Source: Pomphorhynchus laevis
Taxonomy: Eukaryota > Acanthocephala > Palaeacanthocephala > Echinorhynchida > Pomphorhynchidae
DNA: 64,000 bases
Assembly (NCBI GenBank): GCA_012934845.2
Contig: WNNJ02001571.1
Coordinates: 43,670 to 107,669, forward strand
Reading direction: 5' to 3'
Part shown: in pieces, positions 47,010 through 57,579 of the stretch
Layout: every line of letters begins with the position of its first letter
Position numbering within the stretch: position 1 is the first letter of the stretch
Position numbers and translations under genes: made by a program
Notes under the pieces: model-generated
Seen by the model: only the letters and a program-made list of their open reading frames with translations
What the model was told of the DNA's origin: nothing
The model's database searches: none

Positions 47010-49070
47010 AATAATAAATAAAAATAATAAATAACAGACGTTGTATCAGAATAAGAATTAGAGGCCATCAGGAGGAACTGCTATGCTATCAAAATATATT
47101 AAAATAAATAATATTTCGTGTAATATAAGAAATATTACCAGAAAATATATCAGTATGATGTATATGCTGATTCATGGCTCAATATAAAACTATTGGAAAA
47201 AGTTGAAAATATAATATATTGTGTTATAATGTATGAAATTAGTAATAAATTAAATCAGCTAACTGAGTCTACGTATTTAATATAATTATAAAATTAAAAA
47301 ATATTAATGCTAAATCAAAATTTAATAATTAAATAATACAATAAATAATTGTTTTTAGATTTTTTATTTTATAATGATATAATATTTGATTTTATCTTAA
47401 GAATATCTACTACAAAATGATTCTTATCTTATAATAGTTTAATATTATTAGATATCAATATTATCATAATTTTTATCTTAAGATCATTTATTACAGAATT
47501 ATTCTTATCTTATAATAATCTAATATTATATAAGGTGAGTCAATGAATTAAGTCTTTTAAATTTGACTAATCAAATCAGCTAACTGAGTCTACGTATTTA
47601 ATATAATTATAAAAATATAATAATGCTAAATCAAAATTAAAAAATTAAATAAAAATAAATAAAAATAATAAATAAATGTTATAAGATTTTATACAATTTA
47701 TATAATAAAGGTATATAATTTATAAATTTTGAATTACGAATACACCAAAGCGCTTTACATTTTAAATAAAAATTCGTTATTAAATAGAATTTTTTTATTT
47801 TTTTTTACTAAGGATCAAGTACTGCCTAAGTTGTGTAGCTCCAGGGCCACACTGATGAGATCATACTGTAGTGATGAGTAGACTAAGGTCGAAACGCCTC
47901 ATTGGGTCGAGGCAGCTGTGGTATACGCATTCTGGGTTAAGCTTCCCGGCGAAGGTTGTAAAAAGCATGCAGGTTTATACTTTCCTATTCGTGTGTAATA
48001 CTAAAAAGTAAAGTCAATTCTATAATATGAAAAATTGAAATTTAAATAATTATAAAATAAAAATAAATAAAAATTATATTAACTTTATTTTAAAAATAAA
48101 AGTCAATTCTTTCAGATTTATAACGTCGTATTTCAAGCATTTTTATTTTAACATAAAAATTAACATTTCAATCAATCAATAATCCTTTATTTTTCAATTT
48201 TTTATGTTAAAATTTAAATATTATTCAAAAAGTTACCGTTTTTACAAAATAGTAATCTTTTTATATTAACGAAAATTAAATTTAATAAAAACTTAGCGTT
48301 TCTACAATAAGTTAATACAACAAATTAAATTAGATAACTAAGTCTACGTATTTAATATAATTATAAAATAAACAATTATAAATCAAAATTTAATAATTAA
48401 ATAAAAATAAATGAAAATAATAAATAATTGTGATAAGATTTTATACAATTTATATTTATTAAAAACAAAAAATTGAAATTTAAAATAAATGTCAATTTTT
48501 ATGAATTGACTAATAAATAACAGACAATGTATCAGAATAAGGATTAGAGGTCATCAGGTTTCGTCCTTTCTTATAATCATGTTTAATAAATATATTTTAT
48601 ATTATACGCATATTTAATAAATATTAATATTTGTTAATATTAATATTACTACATATTTAATAAATAATAAATAAATAAAAAACCATTATAATTAGAAAGT
48701 AAATAATTATAAATAAATGTTATAAGATTTTATATAATTTATATTAATTAAAAATAAAAAATTGAAATTTTAAATAAAAGCCATTTTTAATGAATTAACT
48801 ATTTAATGATATATGTTGTATCAGAATAAGGATTAGCGAATTAACTTTTTGATATTTTAAAAATTTAACTTTGAAAATTTTGTTGATTGGTTATTATTAA
48901 ATAATTCAAAAATAAACCGAACTAACGTAATAGAGAGAGTATCGATTGTCGAATCCGTTGTGAAATATTAATGCGGTCATTTTTTAAGAGTTCTCTCATA
49001 CAGGCGTATCTTCTCTGATGAAATTCGATTATATAGTATCTTATTCTAATAAAAAGTCTTGGTTATTATA
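47010..49070 (-). mobile_element. cluster of Naiad tail fragments
   Basis: Several minus-oriented Naiad tails lie here. 47035-47100 has ATCAGAATAAGAATTAGAGG through GAACTGCTATGCTATC. End strings AACTGAGTCTACGTATTTAA occur at about 47262, 47583 and 48340. 48530-48570 and 48815-48840 carry ATCAGAATAAGGATTAG, and 49020-49060 has TAGTATCTTATTCTAAT. At 48556 the string GGTCATCAGGTTTCG shows that the two CCTGAT strings of the folded region have been joined by a deletion. Nested insertions and deletions have shuffled the pieces. Confidence 0.72.
47847..47921 (+). ncRNA. hammerhead-like motif, separate family
   Basis: CCACA (47847-47851) pairs with TGTGG (47917-47921) as stem I around CTGATGA (47852-47858). 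GATC and GGTC can form stem II, GAAAC is at 47891-47895, and GCCTC/GAGGC (47896-47900/47909-47913) form stem III. The expected NUH triplet reads AGC, so this copy is probably inactive. An alternative core, GTGATGA at 47871, gives an 8-bp stem I with G-U pairs. It lies in a patch (47815-47990) far less AT-rich than its flanks, perhaps a SINE-like element. Confidence 0.45.
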
Positions 49071-49157
49071 AATTCTTACAATTAATCCAGTTCCAGATCA
49101 ATCCAGTACCAGATCAATCTAATTCCGCTCGCTCCGCTTGCAGAATTTGTAGAGTTA

Positions 49158-49364
49158 ATGGGAGAACGTAAGAAAACAACTAAGACCGACACCAACTATG
49201 GACAACTGCAACTACAGTGCTCGATACACGACTGCAACGTCTGGACAACAATCGCCTGCGACAAGAATAAGTCAAAAGAAGACTTCGCATGTGGTTTTTG
49301 TGCCAACAAACTAATCCGCAAACTTTCCAATAAGCACATATCAACATCCAATACGTCAACTTAA
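49158..49364 (+). pseudogene. LINE ORF1-like zinc (PHD-like) domain
   Basis: The frame reads LQCSIHDCNVWTTIACDKN and then FACGFCANKL. The C..H..C..W....C....C..C pattern resembles the PHD-type finger at the N-terminus of some CR1-like ORF1 proteins. The product is short and stops after residue 68. More ORF1-like Ser/Pro-rich sequence follows in other frames up to 50.1 kb. Confidence 0.55.
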
Positions 49365-50132
49365 ACTACCCCGACTTTGCCATCATATACACTTCTCATT
49401 CCATGTCATCTTCACTCCCCGACACCCCACGTCCCGTCCTTCCCGTCTCGTTTCTCAATAACTTGCATCCATCAATCAAAATGACATCCACCCTATCCAC
49501 GATCCTTCCATTCCTAACCTTTCCTCACATCGCTTGCCACCCTCTTTATTATCATTATCCTCTATGTCTCCCGTCGTCAAACCAAATCCCTCCAAATCAT
49601 CAACTGCCAGCTCTTCTACCGTGATCTCACTCACGTCAGTCGTCCTTCTTTACAAAAGCTCTTTCCTTCTCGCGATCGTTGCGTCATCGTCACTAATATC
49701 ACTCCTTCCAACTTCTTATCAACACAAGCACGTCTCGACCACGATGTTTCCGCTTTCAGATCCATTCTCTCGTCTATTGTTCCTGCGGATAAACCATCCT
49801 TTTTCAAGGACATTTATCCTGTCGCATTCATCCGTCTAAACAAATCTTCTAAATCTAATCCTTCCCAGCCCCCTCTCCTAAAAAATTGTTTTCAAGCATT
49901 GTTCTCACGCGTCTTCTGTCCTCTCTCAACGATTTAAACTCATGTTATCTTCAACCACTCAATTTTTCCCCGATCGCACCCCTTCTGAAATCGCTCAACT
50001 CTCTTCTGCCTGAATCGAAAAACGCCGTCGCGGGGAAAACGGCGAAACATCACTCTCCATCCGAAACATAGACGGAAATTTTTAAGTTGTCCACACCCGT
50101 CCCAAAACTCAACGACGCTCCATCTCCACTAT

Positions 50133-50650
50133 GTGTCTTCGCAACTAGACTCTTTCGCCACCACACACGGTTTCCGCCTCGGCCTCCTCAACACTAGATC
50201 TATTATCAATAAATCCGATCTTATCATCAACCTATTCACCAATCAATCCATCGATCTCTTCTGCCTCACCGAATCATGGCACTCAGATTCTGACGACCTT
50301 TCCATTCGCCGACTGCTCTCTGCCGGTTGCTTCCTAGTCAAATCCGCCCGCCCCTCAGCTCCATACCCTTCTAAATTCTCTATTCATGTCGGCATCGTCG
50401 CATTCGCCAGTCACCCCGCGTCTCTTCGCAAAATCAACACCATTTTCAGTCGTTGCTCTTTTGAATTGCTCATTTGTCGTTCTTCTAACCCGATCACTCT
50501 AGATCTCGACATTGTATATCGTCATCGTGCATCAGCTCCTACATCCTCTTTTTTACCGAACTCGCTGACATCCTTTCTCATTGTTCTTTGTCAGCAACCC
50601 TTTCACTCGTTCTAGGCGACTTCAACATCCGCCTAGACTACCCCTCTTCT
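50133..50650 (+). pseudogene. LINE apurinic-type endonuclease part
   Basis: FRLGLLNTRSIINKSDLI and FCLTESWHS carry the N and E motifs of an APE-type endonuclease. VLGDFNIRLD, in another frame at about 50610-50640, is the GDFN motif. In LINEs this enzyme nicks target DNA to prime reverse transcription. At least one frameshift lies between the parts. Confidence 0.8.
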
Positions 50651-51374
50651 AGGGATTCCATCCGATTTATCAACATTCATCCAACTACAATTACAAACTA
50701 ATCTGCACTGCCCCCACACATATCCTTGGTTGGGCACTTGACATTATCGCTTTCCCCGATAATTTTGCTGCCTACACCTCACTGTCCATATCTGATCCTG
50801 GTCTATCTGATCTCTTTCTCGTCACCCTTGATCTCACTCACAACCACAACCCTTCTCACACACCTACAATCCTACGTCGCCCTTGGAGAAATCTTGACCT
50901 CTCCCTTCTCCGCTCTGCCTTACTCAAATCGTCTCTATCCTATCCCACAATAACATATTCCTCTCCTCACGATCTCGACTTTCTTTTCGACTCTCAACTC
51001 ACATCCACTCTCGATCTTCTCTTGCCCTTCAAGTCTAACCCACACAGTCGCTTGCACCGTGCCTCATGGTTTGACATCCAATGCATACTCTCAAAGCGTC
51101 GACTCCGCTCATGCTTTTCGAGTCTATCACCGCTCTCTCAGACGTGATTTCCGCTCGATCACTCCGTCTTTCCGTGATTCCTATCTTGCTCTTCGCCGAT
51201 CTCATCTCAACCTACTACGTACCAAATGCAACTCCTTCTGGCAGCATAAAATCATTACTTCATTCAACTCTAAGACTCTCTGCATACTTTTAAATCAATC
51301 CTTGCTCGTTCCTCTTCGCGTGCAACATCAATTCCCATGATTATTCCTCATTTCTCCAGACTAAAGTATTCACG

Positions 51375-52400
51375 TTGCTCTCTCACACCCCGGTCTCCAT
51401 CCTATCCCACTCTGCCCAGTATAACCTCATCCTTCCGGAACTCATTCATCTTCTCCCTGTCTCACCTACAGAAATATCATCTGTCCTCATGTCCTTGCCC
51501 AACAAAACCTCACCTGCCGATCCCCTGCCTACTCACATATTAAAATCTATATGCTCATCAATATCCCCATTTCTCACAACCTTGTTTAACTCGTCCATCC
51601 GCAGTCGTATCTTCCCTTCACACTAGAAATTCGGAATCGTTCGTCCCCTCCTTAAGAAATAATCGCTCGACCCCTTCCTTCTAGCTATTGCCCCTTTCAC
51701 TACTCCTTACTCTTTCTAAGCTCTTAGAACGCATCATCTTAATACAGATCAACGCTTATCTCTCCTCATCCAATCTGTACCCTTCTTTCCAATCTGCTTT
51801 TCGCCCTGCATGAAAGATTACAACGACTTATTCATTTCTCGAGACAAGACTCTATATAGTGTTATCATCTCCCTCGACCTCTCCTCCGCGTTCGACATTG
51901 TCGACCACTCCATCCTCCTTTCTCGCTTATGTTATGATTACGGCTTTTCTTCCTCCTCCGTAGCATGGTTTGCCTCATATCTATCCGACCGTTCCTTTCG
52001 CGTCTGTTCTAATTCATCATCCTCCCCTCCCATCCCTATTTTTTGCGGGGTCCCACAAGGTTCAGTCCTAGGTCCCCTGCTTTTCTCTCTTCTGCTTGGC
52101 GATCTCTCTCCGTTTATCAAACCTTTTTCCTTTAACGTCATGCAATACGCCGATGACATCCTCATCTATGCTCATGCACCCGCACATCGCATACACGATA
52201 TCGGCATTTCTGCCTCCAACTGTCTTTCTTCTATCTACAAACGTCTCTTCAATCTCCATCTCGTTCTAAACCCCGACAAGTCCAAAATAATAAAGATTTT
52301 CCCCAGTAAACCAAAAAATATCTCTTCCCACTGTATACTTTGCCTCATCGATTATCCCAATAGTCCACAATCTCACTTTCTTAGGCTTCCATTTCGATGA
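51375..52400 (+). pseudogene. LINE reverse transcriptase part
   Basis: NKTSPADPLPTHIL begins the RT region. 51810-52400 then gives motif A (SLDLSSAFDIVDHSILLSRL), motif B (GVPQGSVLGPLLFSLLL) and motif C (QYADDILIYAHA), followed by NPDKSKIIKIF. The catalytic Asp residues are intact. Frame breaks upstream separate RT from the endonuclease. Confidence 0.88.
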
Positions 52401-52440
52401 TCACCATTCTCTTAAACCCTTCGTCCGAGACAAGGTCCGC

Positions 52441-52980
52441 TTGTTTAACTTAATTCTCCGTGACATCCGCCGTATCCGCCCCCTTATCGACTTCCGTTCT
52501 TGTATGTATCTTCTTTCATCGCTTCTTTTCCCTAAAATCGATTACTGCCTTAGCCTTTTCGCCAATTCTCCAAAATCCATAATCCTACCCCTACAACGAA
52601 TAATCAACACCGCCGTTCGAGTGCTCTTTCGTCTCCGTCGCTTCGACCACACATCCACATATTTTGCCCAACAATCCTGGCCCACAATCCCCATCCGCAT
52701 CAAACTCTGCCTTCTTCTCGTAACTTTTCGTCTCATCGCTGTCGGCTTTCCATCGTTCCTCAAGCTTCTTTTCCTAGACGACACTCGTCCCACCTCGCTA
52801 TCGCTGCGTTCCCGTAATTCCCTCTTACTCCACGTTCCCAATTACTCCAACAACTACGGTTTCCGATCCTTCCTCGTCGCCGCCTCACTCGCCTGGAATC
52901 AACTTCCTCTCAACGTCCGCCGCGCTCCCTCCTTTATCACCTTCAAACACCTCCTCCGTTCACACCTTCTTGATTCCTGA
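52441..52980 (+). pseudogene. LINE C-terminal region
   Basis: A 179-codon frame contains RRIRPLIDFRSCMYLLSSLL, PLQRIINTAVRVLFRL, and RSRNSLLLHVPNYSNNYGFR then AWNQLPLNVR. These are the typical post-RT region of CR1/L2/Jockey-like LINEs. The frame ends HLLDS with a stop. A short 3' UTR follows. Confidence 0.85.
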
Positions 52981-53054
52981 TTCACAGTCTTGTTTTGTTG
53001 TGGTCATGTAAGCGTGCGCTGGCACGCATTTGCCACGTTAAAATAAATATTTTA

Positions 53055-53290
53055 TTTTCTCTAATGACGTATTTCCCCTGTTAAAAATATCTTAACTTTA
53101 TGTTATGCAAAGTCTATTCTAAACATTAATATTTCTTAAGAGACAATAATCTCCGATCCTTCTTCGTCGCTGCCCCACTCGCCTGGAATCAACTCCAAAT
53201 ACATGCTAATGATGTATTTCCTCTGTTAAAAATATTTTAACTTTATATTATGCAAAGTCTATTCTAAACATTAATATTTCTTAAGAGACA
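53055..53290 (-). repeat. duplicated Naiad-tail segment enclosing a LINE scrap
   Basis: TAATGACGTATTTCCCCTGT and the next roughly 90 bp (53059-53150) recur at 53207-53292. Between them lies CTCCGATCCTTCTTCGTCGC and a following CTCGCCTGGAATCAACTCC, a copy of the LINE 3' coding end at 52862-52905. Part of the Naiad folded hairpin (AAATACATGCTAATGATGTA) is included in the second copy. Confidence 0.7.
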
Positions 53291-53329
53291 ATAAATAAAT
53301 CATAATGTTTATTAAACAAGTCTACTAAA

Positions 53330-54180
53330 CAATACTATTTCGGTTCCTATTCCTCGACCCAGCATGGCTGCGGTACTAAATACATGCTAATGACATATTT
53401 CCTCAGAATAAATTTGATTATCTAGTGTCTTATTCTAATACAAGGTATATTATTTATTACCCATCCAAAAAGATTTTCCGCTAATGATTTTAAATTTATT
53501 CTTTATATTATTGTGTTGATTTATATATTTTACTATTTTCTGTTTGATAGCATTTTTATAGTAACCTAGTTTAAAATATGTATCTATTAAATTATTTAAA
53601 TAATTTTGAAGAAAGCCAATATCATTACATATTGTTGCAATTCTTAAAATTTTTTATTCAATGAATTATATTTTAAATTACATGGTATGCATGAATGCTC
53701 ATGCAAAAATATGTTTCTTGTAAATTTAAATATGTCATCTTTACGATATAAATTAATAGTAGTTTTAGTTAATGTTAATTTAATGTTCATATCTAGATAT
53801 ATACTTTCTTTATCATTAATATTGGTTTTATTAAGAATGAGGCCACCTAGATAAATTTTTTCACTTATTGAATAAAAATTATTGGAGTTAAATACATATA
53901 TATCATCAATATATCGAAACATATATTTCATATCTTTATATAATTTAGATTTTGTTTTTACACAGTTATGAACAAATTCATATTCTATAAAGCTTAAAAA
54001 CAAGTCAGCTATAATTGGGATTACTACCCATTGAAACAGCTTTTACTTGTCTAAATATAGATGTCCCTACTTTTAAATAATTTTGATTTATCAAAATATT
54101 TAAGGATTCTATTAATTCAATTTTATCCATATATTTATATTTACTTGATCAGATCAGGTAAATGAGTCTACATAGTACCC
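53330..54180 (-). mobile_element. short Naiad derivative (minus strand)
   Basis: From right to left it has a Naiad end (GTAGACTCATTTACCTGATC) joined to TCAAGTAAATATAAATATAT, then RT motif B, motif C (FRYIDDIYVFNSNN), the C-terminal region and a tail with the folded hairpin (CATGCTAATGACATATTTCC) near 53380-53405. The junction of tail end to RT body is the same as at 38930. The body frame 53644-54003 is open from after motif B. Confidence 0.78.
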
Positions 54181-54302
54181 TAGTTTAAATTTAAACCCGT
54201 TTTGATAGTACCCTATTTAAAATATCTTAATTAAATTATTTAAATGATTTTGAAGATAGTCAATATCATTACAAATAGTTGCAATTCTTAAAATTTCATC
54301 AC

Positions 54303-54505
54303 ATTTCTATCAGGAAATGTGATTGTTACACCATTTCCACCAGGACATCACGTTTCCATCAGGACATCACGTTTTCATAAGGACATCGTATTTTCATCAG
54401 GACATCCAATTTCATCTGGGCATCATATTTCCATAAGGTCATATTTTCATCAGAACATTATATTTTCATAGCATATCAAATTTCTATCAAGACTGTATTT
54501 TCTGA
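54303..54505 (+). repeat. minisatellite with about 19-bp unit
   Basis: Diverged units of the type TTTCCATCAGGACATCACG recur about ten times. They become more degenerate to the right (TTCATCAGAACATTATAT, TTCTATCAAGACTGTAT). The array ends about 240 bp before the first recognised desaturase codon. Confidence 0.8.
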
Positions 54506-54746
54506 TGGAAATAAAATACATAGTTGAATGTATTTTATTTTGTGTCTTGTTGATTAATTTTTATCATTTAACATAAAAAATTGTACTTTAAAAAAAATAT
54601 TTAAATCTCACTCGCTTCATCAATCAATGACTGAGCAAGCGATTAATACATAATTCACGAATTTGATATTATTAAATGTCAAGTTTAAATAACTTTAAGC
54701 TTAATTACGAAATGCTTATTGTATTCATTTTGTGCTGCTTTTTAAG

Positions 54747-54810
54747 ATGTTTGATAAAAAATGGGTTTATACCGAGGAACCACATGCAAGCAGACGTAAA
54801 GCGATTTTAG
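54747..54810 (+). CDS. DEGS1-like: sphingolipid delta-4 desaturase, first recognised exon
   Basis: The frame MFDKKWVYTEEPHASRRKAI matches the N-terminus of dihydroceramide desaturases (FEWVYTxxPHAxRR). The exon ends in a GTAAGA donor, and its last base joins the next exon to give ILEKYPDI. Two readings of the start are possible. ATG 54747 may be the start codon. Alternatively it is internal, because a good acceptor (GTGCTGCTTTTTAAG) lies directly before it. Animal orthologues usually begin MGxxVS with a myristoylated Gly, and that part is missing here, so an upstream exon is plausible. The enzyme acts in the ER membrane and converts dihydroceramide to ceramide. Confidence 0.85.
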
Positions 54811-55562
54811 GTAAGATACTAATTACAATAACAGCGTTACAGAGTAAGCCTTTGATCTTTTAGATTATTAAGGCAATTTAAAATCCTGGACATATTTGTA
54901 ATTCGCCATCATACTTTTTCGTCAGTAATAGCTATTTGGTATAATCATCCAAAAATGCAGTGTCAGATAAATTCAAAACTAATAAAAATGTTTTTACTTT
55001 CTAATATTTTTACTTTCTAGTTATTGAAATTAAATCATAAAGACTGGTGTGCAGTCAATTTTTAAAAACAACACAGTAAATAAACAAAATAAAAATTAAG
55101 TTGAAAACTTACGACAAGAAATGTAAGGATATTTTTATTAGTAAAGCAATTGTAAAACAGGCACGATCTTTCTACGATCGTAAAAATATGTTAAACATGC
55201 AGTTTATGTATTAAAAATTTTGACTAGATAGTTTTAAATGAACGAAAAAGAAAAAATTACCCTTTATTTAAAAGTACAATATATCGATAGCTTCTGCTAT
55301 CACCAGGATTAAAATTTAAAATGATCAACATTTTTAATTTTATTTGGATGATGATAATTTTTTAAATAAATTAATTTTTATTCCTTTCAAACAAGTTTGA
55401 AAAATTCGATTTATTCTCTTATTTTTTCTAATTTGATAATCAGTTAATGATAACAATTTATCATCGATTACTATTAGAAATAAAATATTTCTAAAATTAT
55501 TTAATACTTAAATTTTTAATTTTAAATACTTCAAATTAAAAGTTTCAAATACTTTCGTTTAG
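54811..55562 (+). other. desaturase intron 1 (752 bp)
   Basis: GT...AG ends (GTAAGATACT ... TTTCGTTTAG). AT-rich. It contains a decayed hammerhead on the opposite strand near 55290-55330. Confidence 0.85.
55285..55332 (-). ncRNA. decayed Penelope-type hammerhead in intron
   Basis: Minus strand reads CCTGGTGATAGCAGAAGCTA and then TCGATATATTG. Stem II (GATAGC/GCTATC) is kept, but the core is CTGGTGA and GAAA reads GATA. It is similar to 43252 and 14810. Confidence 0.42.
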
Positions 55563-55878
55563 AAAAGTATCCTGATATTAAAGAGCTAATGAAACCGGAT
55601 TATCGAGTTGCTATACAAATTTTAATTATGGCCGCGGTACAAGTTGGAATTGCTTCAATTGCGCATTCGTTTAGCTATCTTGGCTATATTGCTGTGCTAT
55701 ATATCGTTGGCGGCACACTGAATCATTCACTCTCCCTTGGTATGCACGAAATGTCTCATTTCACCGCATTTGGACAACGGCACCGAATACTTCATATAAT
55801 TACTTCATTCCTTTGTAATTTTCCATTAGGCGTTCCTGCATTCTTCACATTTAAAAAGTATCATTTAGATCATCATAG
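55563..55878 (+). CDS. DEGS1-like: sphingolipid delta-4 desaturase, central exon
   Basis: The exon encodes EKYPDIKELMKPDYRV, two hydrophobic segments (QILIMAAVQVGIASIA and YIAVLYIVGG) typical of the membrane-embedded N-terminal half, then NHSLSLGMHEMSHFTAFG. It has histidine box 1 (HEMSH) and, near the end, FTFKKYHLDHHR with box 2 (HLDHH). These histidines bind the di-iron centre. The exon ends two bases into the Arg codon at a GTATGT donor and is completed by the exon at 61646. Length and order agree with DEGS1/ifc. Reading on past the donor gives unrelated sequence, which supports the splice. Confidence 0.93.
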
Positions 55879-56810
55879 GTATGTTCTTGTATGTTATTGT
55901 CCTAGTATATTTGGAAAATTATCCAATCAAATTAAATATTTAATTAATTATTTAATTAAACAAATATGTATTCATTAATTAAATAACTAATTTGCATGTT
56001 ATCTAAAGCGATTGCCTACTAAGCAAAATATGTTTGATTATGGAAATTGCCTAATCAAATTAGATAATTAATTAGATAATTAAATAAATTTTTATTAAAT
56101 AAATATTAAACATATGTGATCTCAGTTGATTTCTTACTAATGTTTGTTTAGGCAAGTTATTTAATCAAATTAAATAATTAATTGTAAAATAATTTAAATA
56201 AATATAAAATCTATGTTATCTAAAGCGATTTTTTAATGAAAATGTTTTGATCAAGATATTTAAATGATAAATGACGTAACAATTTCCATATAAAACTACT
56301 GATTGCTGTCTTATACTAACGTATCCAATGTATTGAATTTGAAATAGCATAATTATTTGTGCGTATTATACCAGCTTTATCTACATGATGTGAATATCTA
56401 GATGTTAATTTTTCACAAAGATGCAAATTTAATTCCAATCAATCAACACTTTTTGTGCCAATAAACAGCTCTTTTCATCTAAATGAGATGATAAAAACCA
56501 GTAATGCATAACATTATATACTTTTATATCACGAAGATATACGGTATAAATATTATTGCAAATATTAAATGCTAATATTTAATATTTATAAAATAATATT
56601 AATCCGTGATAATATTTTTTAAATCAATTTATTAATAATACATCAAGTTATCGTTACTTATAGTTAGCATTTTATAGCATATAATTCGTTCTTTATTGCG
56701 CTAATCCTGTTTCTACCTGCCCATATCCCAGATGAACGCATTATCATTAAATTTGAATTCCGATTTTCTCCTGTGAAGGCATGATCACAACACTTTCATC
56801 AATGTAAAGC

Positions 56811-57035
56811 TTATTCGTTCATCGCACTTCTAGATTTTCCTGAGTTCATCGCACTTCTAGATGCACATGTTTTTCTCAACTTGAGCAAAACATTACCCAT
56901 TCGCCATATACGGAGAGAATGACTGGAACAAAATTTTCCTTCAATAATTTTTATTAGCTCTTCGTATTTAGACCTTTTTATTTGTGCATATTTGTGCTCG
57001 AATACCGTCATGCCGGATGCCAGGGAATCCACCAA
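56811..57035 (-). mobile_element. LINE C-terminal scrap
   Basis: The frame contains VFEHKYAQIKRSKYEELIKI. In the neighbouring frame GKFVPVILSVYGEWVMF continues the same pattern, seen at the C-terminus of several LINE endonuclease regions (KY..L....G.F.PV). One frameshift. Family uncertain. Confidence 0.4.
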
Positions 57036-57064
57036 ATTGACAAGTTAAAGCGTGGTAACCTTAT

Positions 57065-57155
57065 CTGCATAAGGTTATAATATTATTAATATTATTAATA
57101 ATAATAATATTAATAATATTATTATTAATAATAATATTATTATTAATTTATAATA
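57065..57155. repeat. ATT/AAT microsatellite
   Basis: Alternating runs of ATT and AAT form near-palindromic simple sequence. Confidence 0.85.
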
Positions 57156-57579
57156 TATAATCACGTTAAAAAAGTCTTTGTTATTAAAACTCTTACAGTT
57201 GACCTTATAAAAACTTAGAGATCTAATATACATACATTCTATACAATAATATATACAATCTAAAGTAAATACATAAATACAGTAATCTAAAGAAAATACA
57301 ATACAAAATCAACTCAACGATATTGGGCAACGATCAGCAAACATCAACGATACAAGATTAAGTCCCTATTAAACTCACAAGGACTTGTTCTGTACGGCTT
57401 AAACACTCGATCACCCAAGCTAATTACAATAAAACTTACAATTACAACATAACCCAACGAGAGACCCAACGAGAATTATCAGTTTACAATAAAACACAAC
57501 ACATTCCTCGGGGAAAGCCTGCTCAAAGTGCATGGACTGCCTTGCTAGGAACTGCTCAAATCGACTAGAAGTACCTACA

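Larger units (their letters stand above)
49090..53045 (+). mobile_element. CR1/L2-like LINE, nearly full length
   Basis: This APE-type non-LTR retrotransposon is on the plus strand, with ORF1-like zinc domain, endonuclease, RT and the conserved C-terminal region in order. The coding strand is extremely rich in C and T. The reading frame is broken in several places. It sits between Naiad tail pieces, so it probably inserted into Naiad debris. The relative at 25340-26270 has the same C-terminal region. Confidence 0.85.

Noticed and set aside
54303-54505. CRISPR-like array
   Set aside because: Units are contiguous and degenerate with no spacers, and the context is a eukaryotic gene. It is a minisatellite.
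49045-57205. About 40 bp of similarity (AAAAAGTCTT.GTTATTA...CTTACA) at 49055 and 57170
   Set aside because: Too short to define an element. It may be a shared LINE or microsatellite flank.
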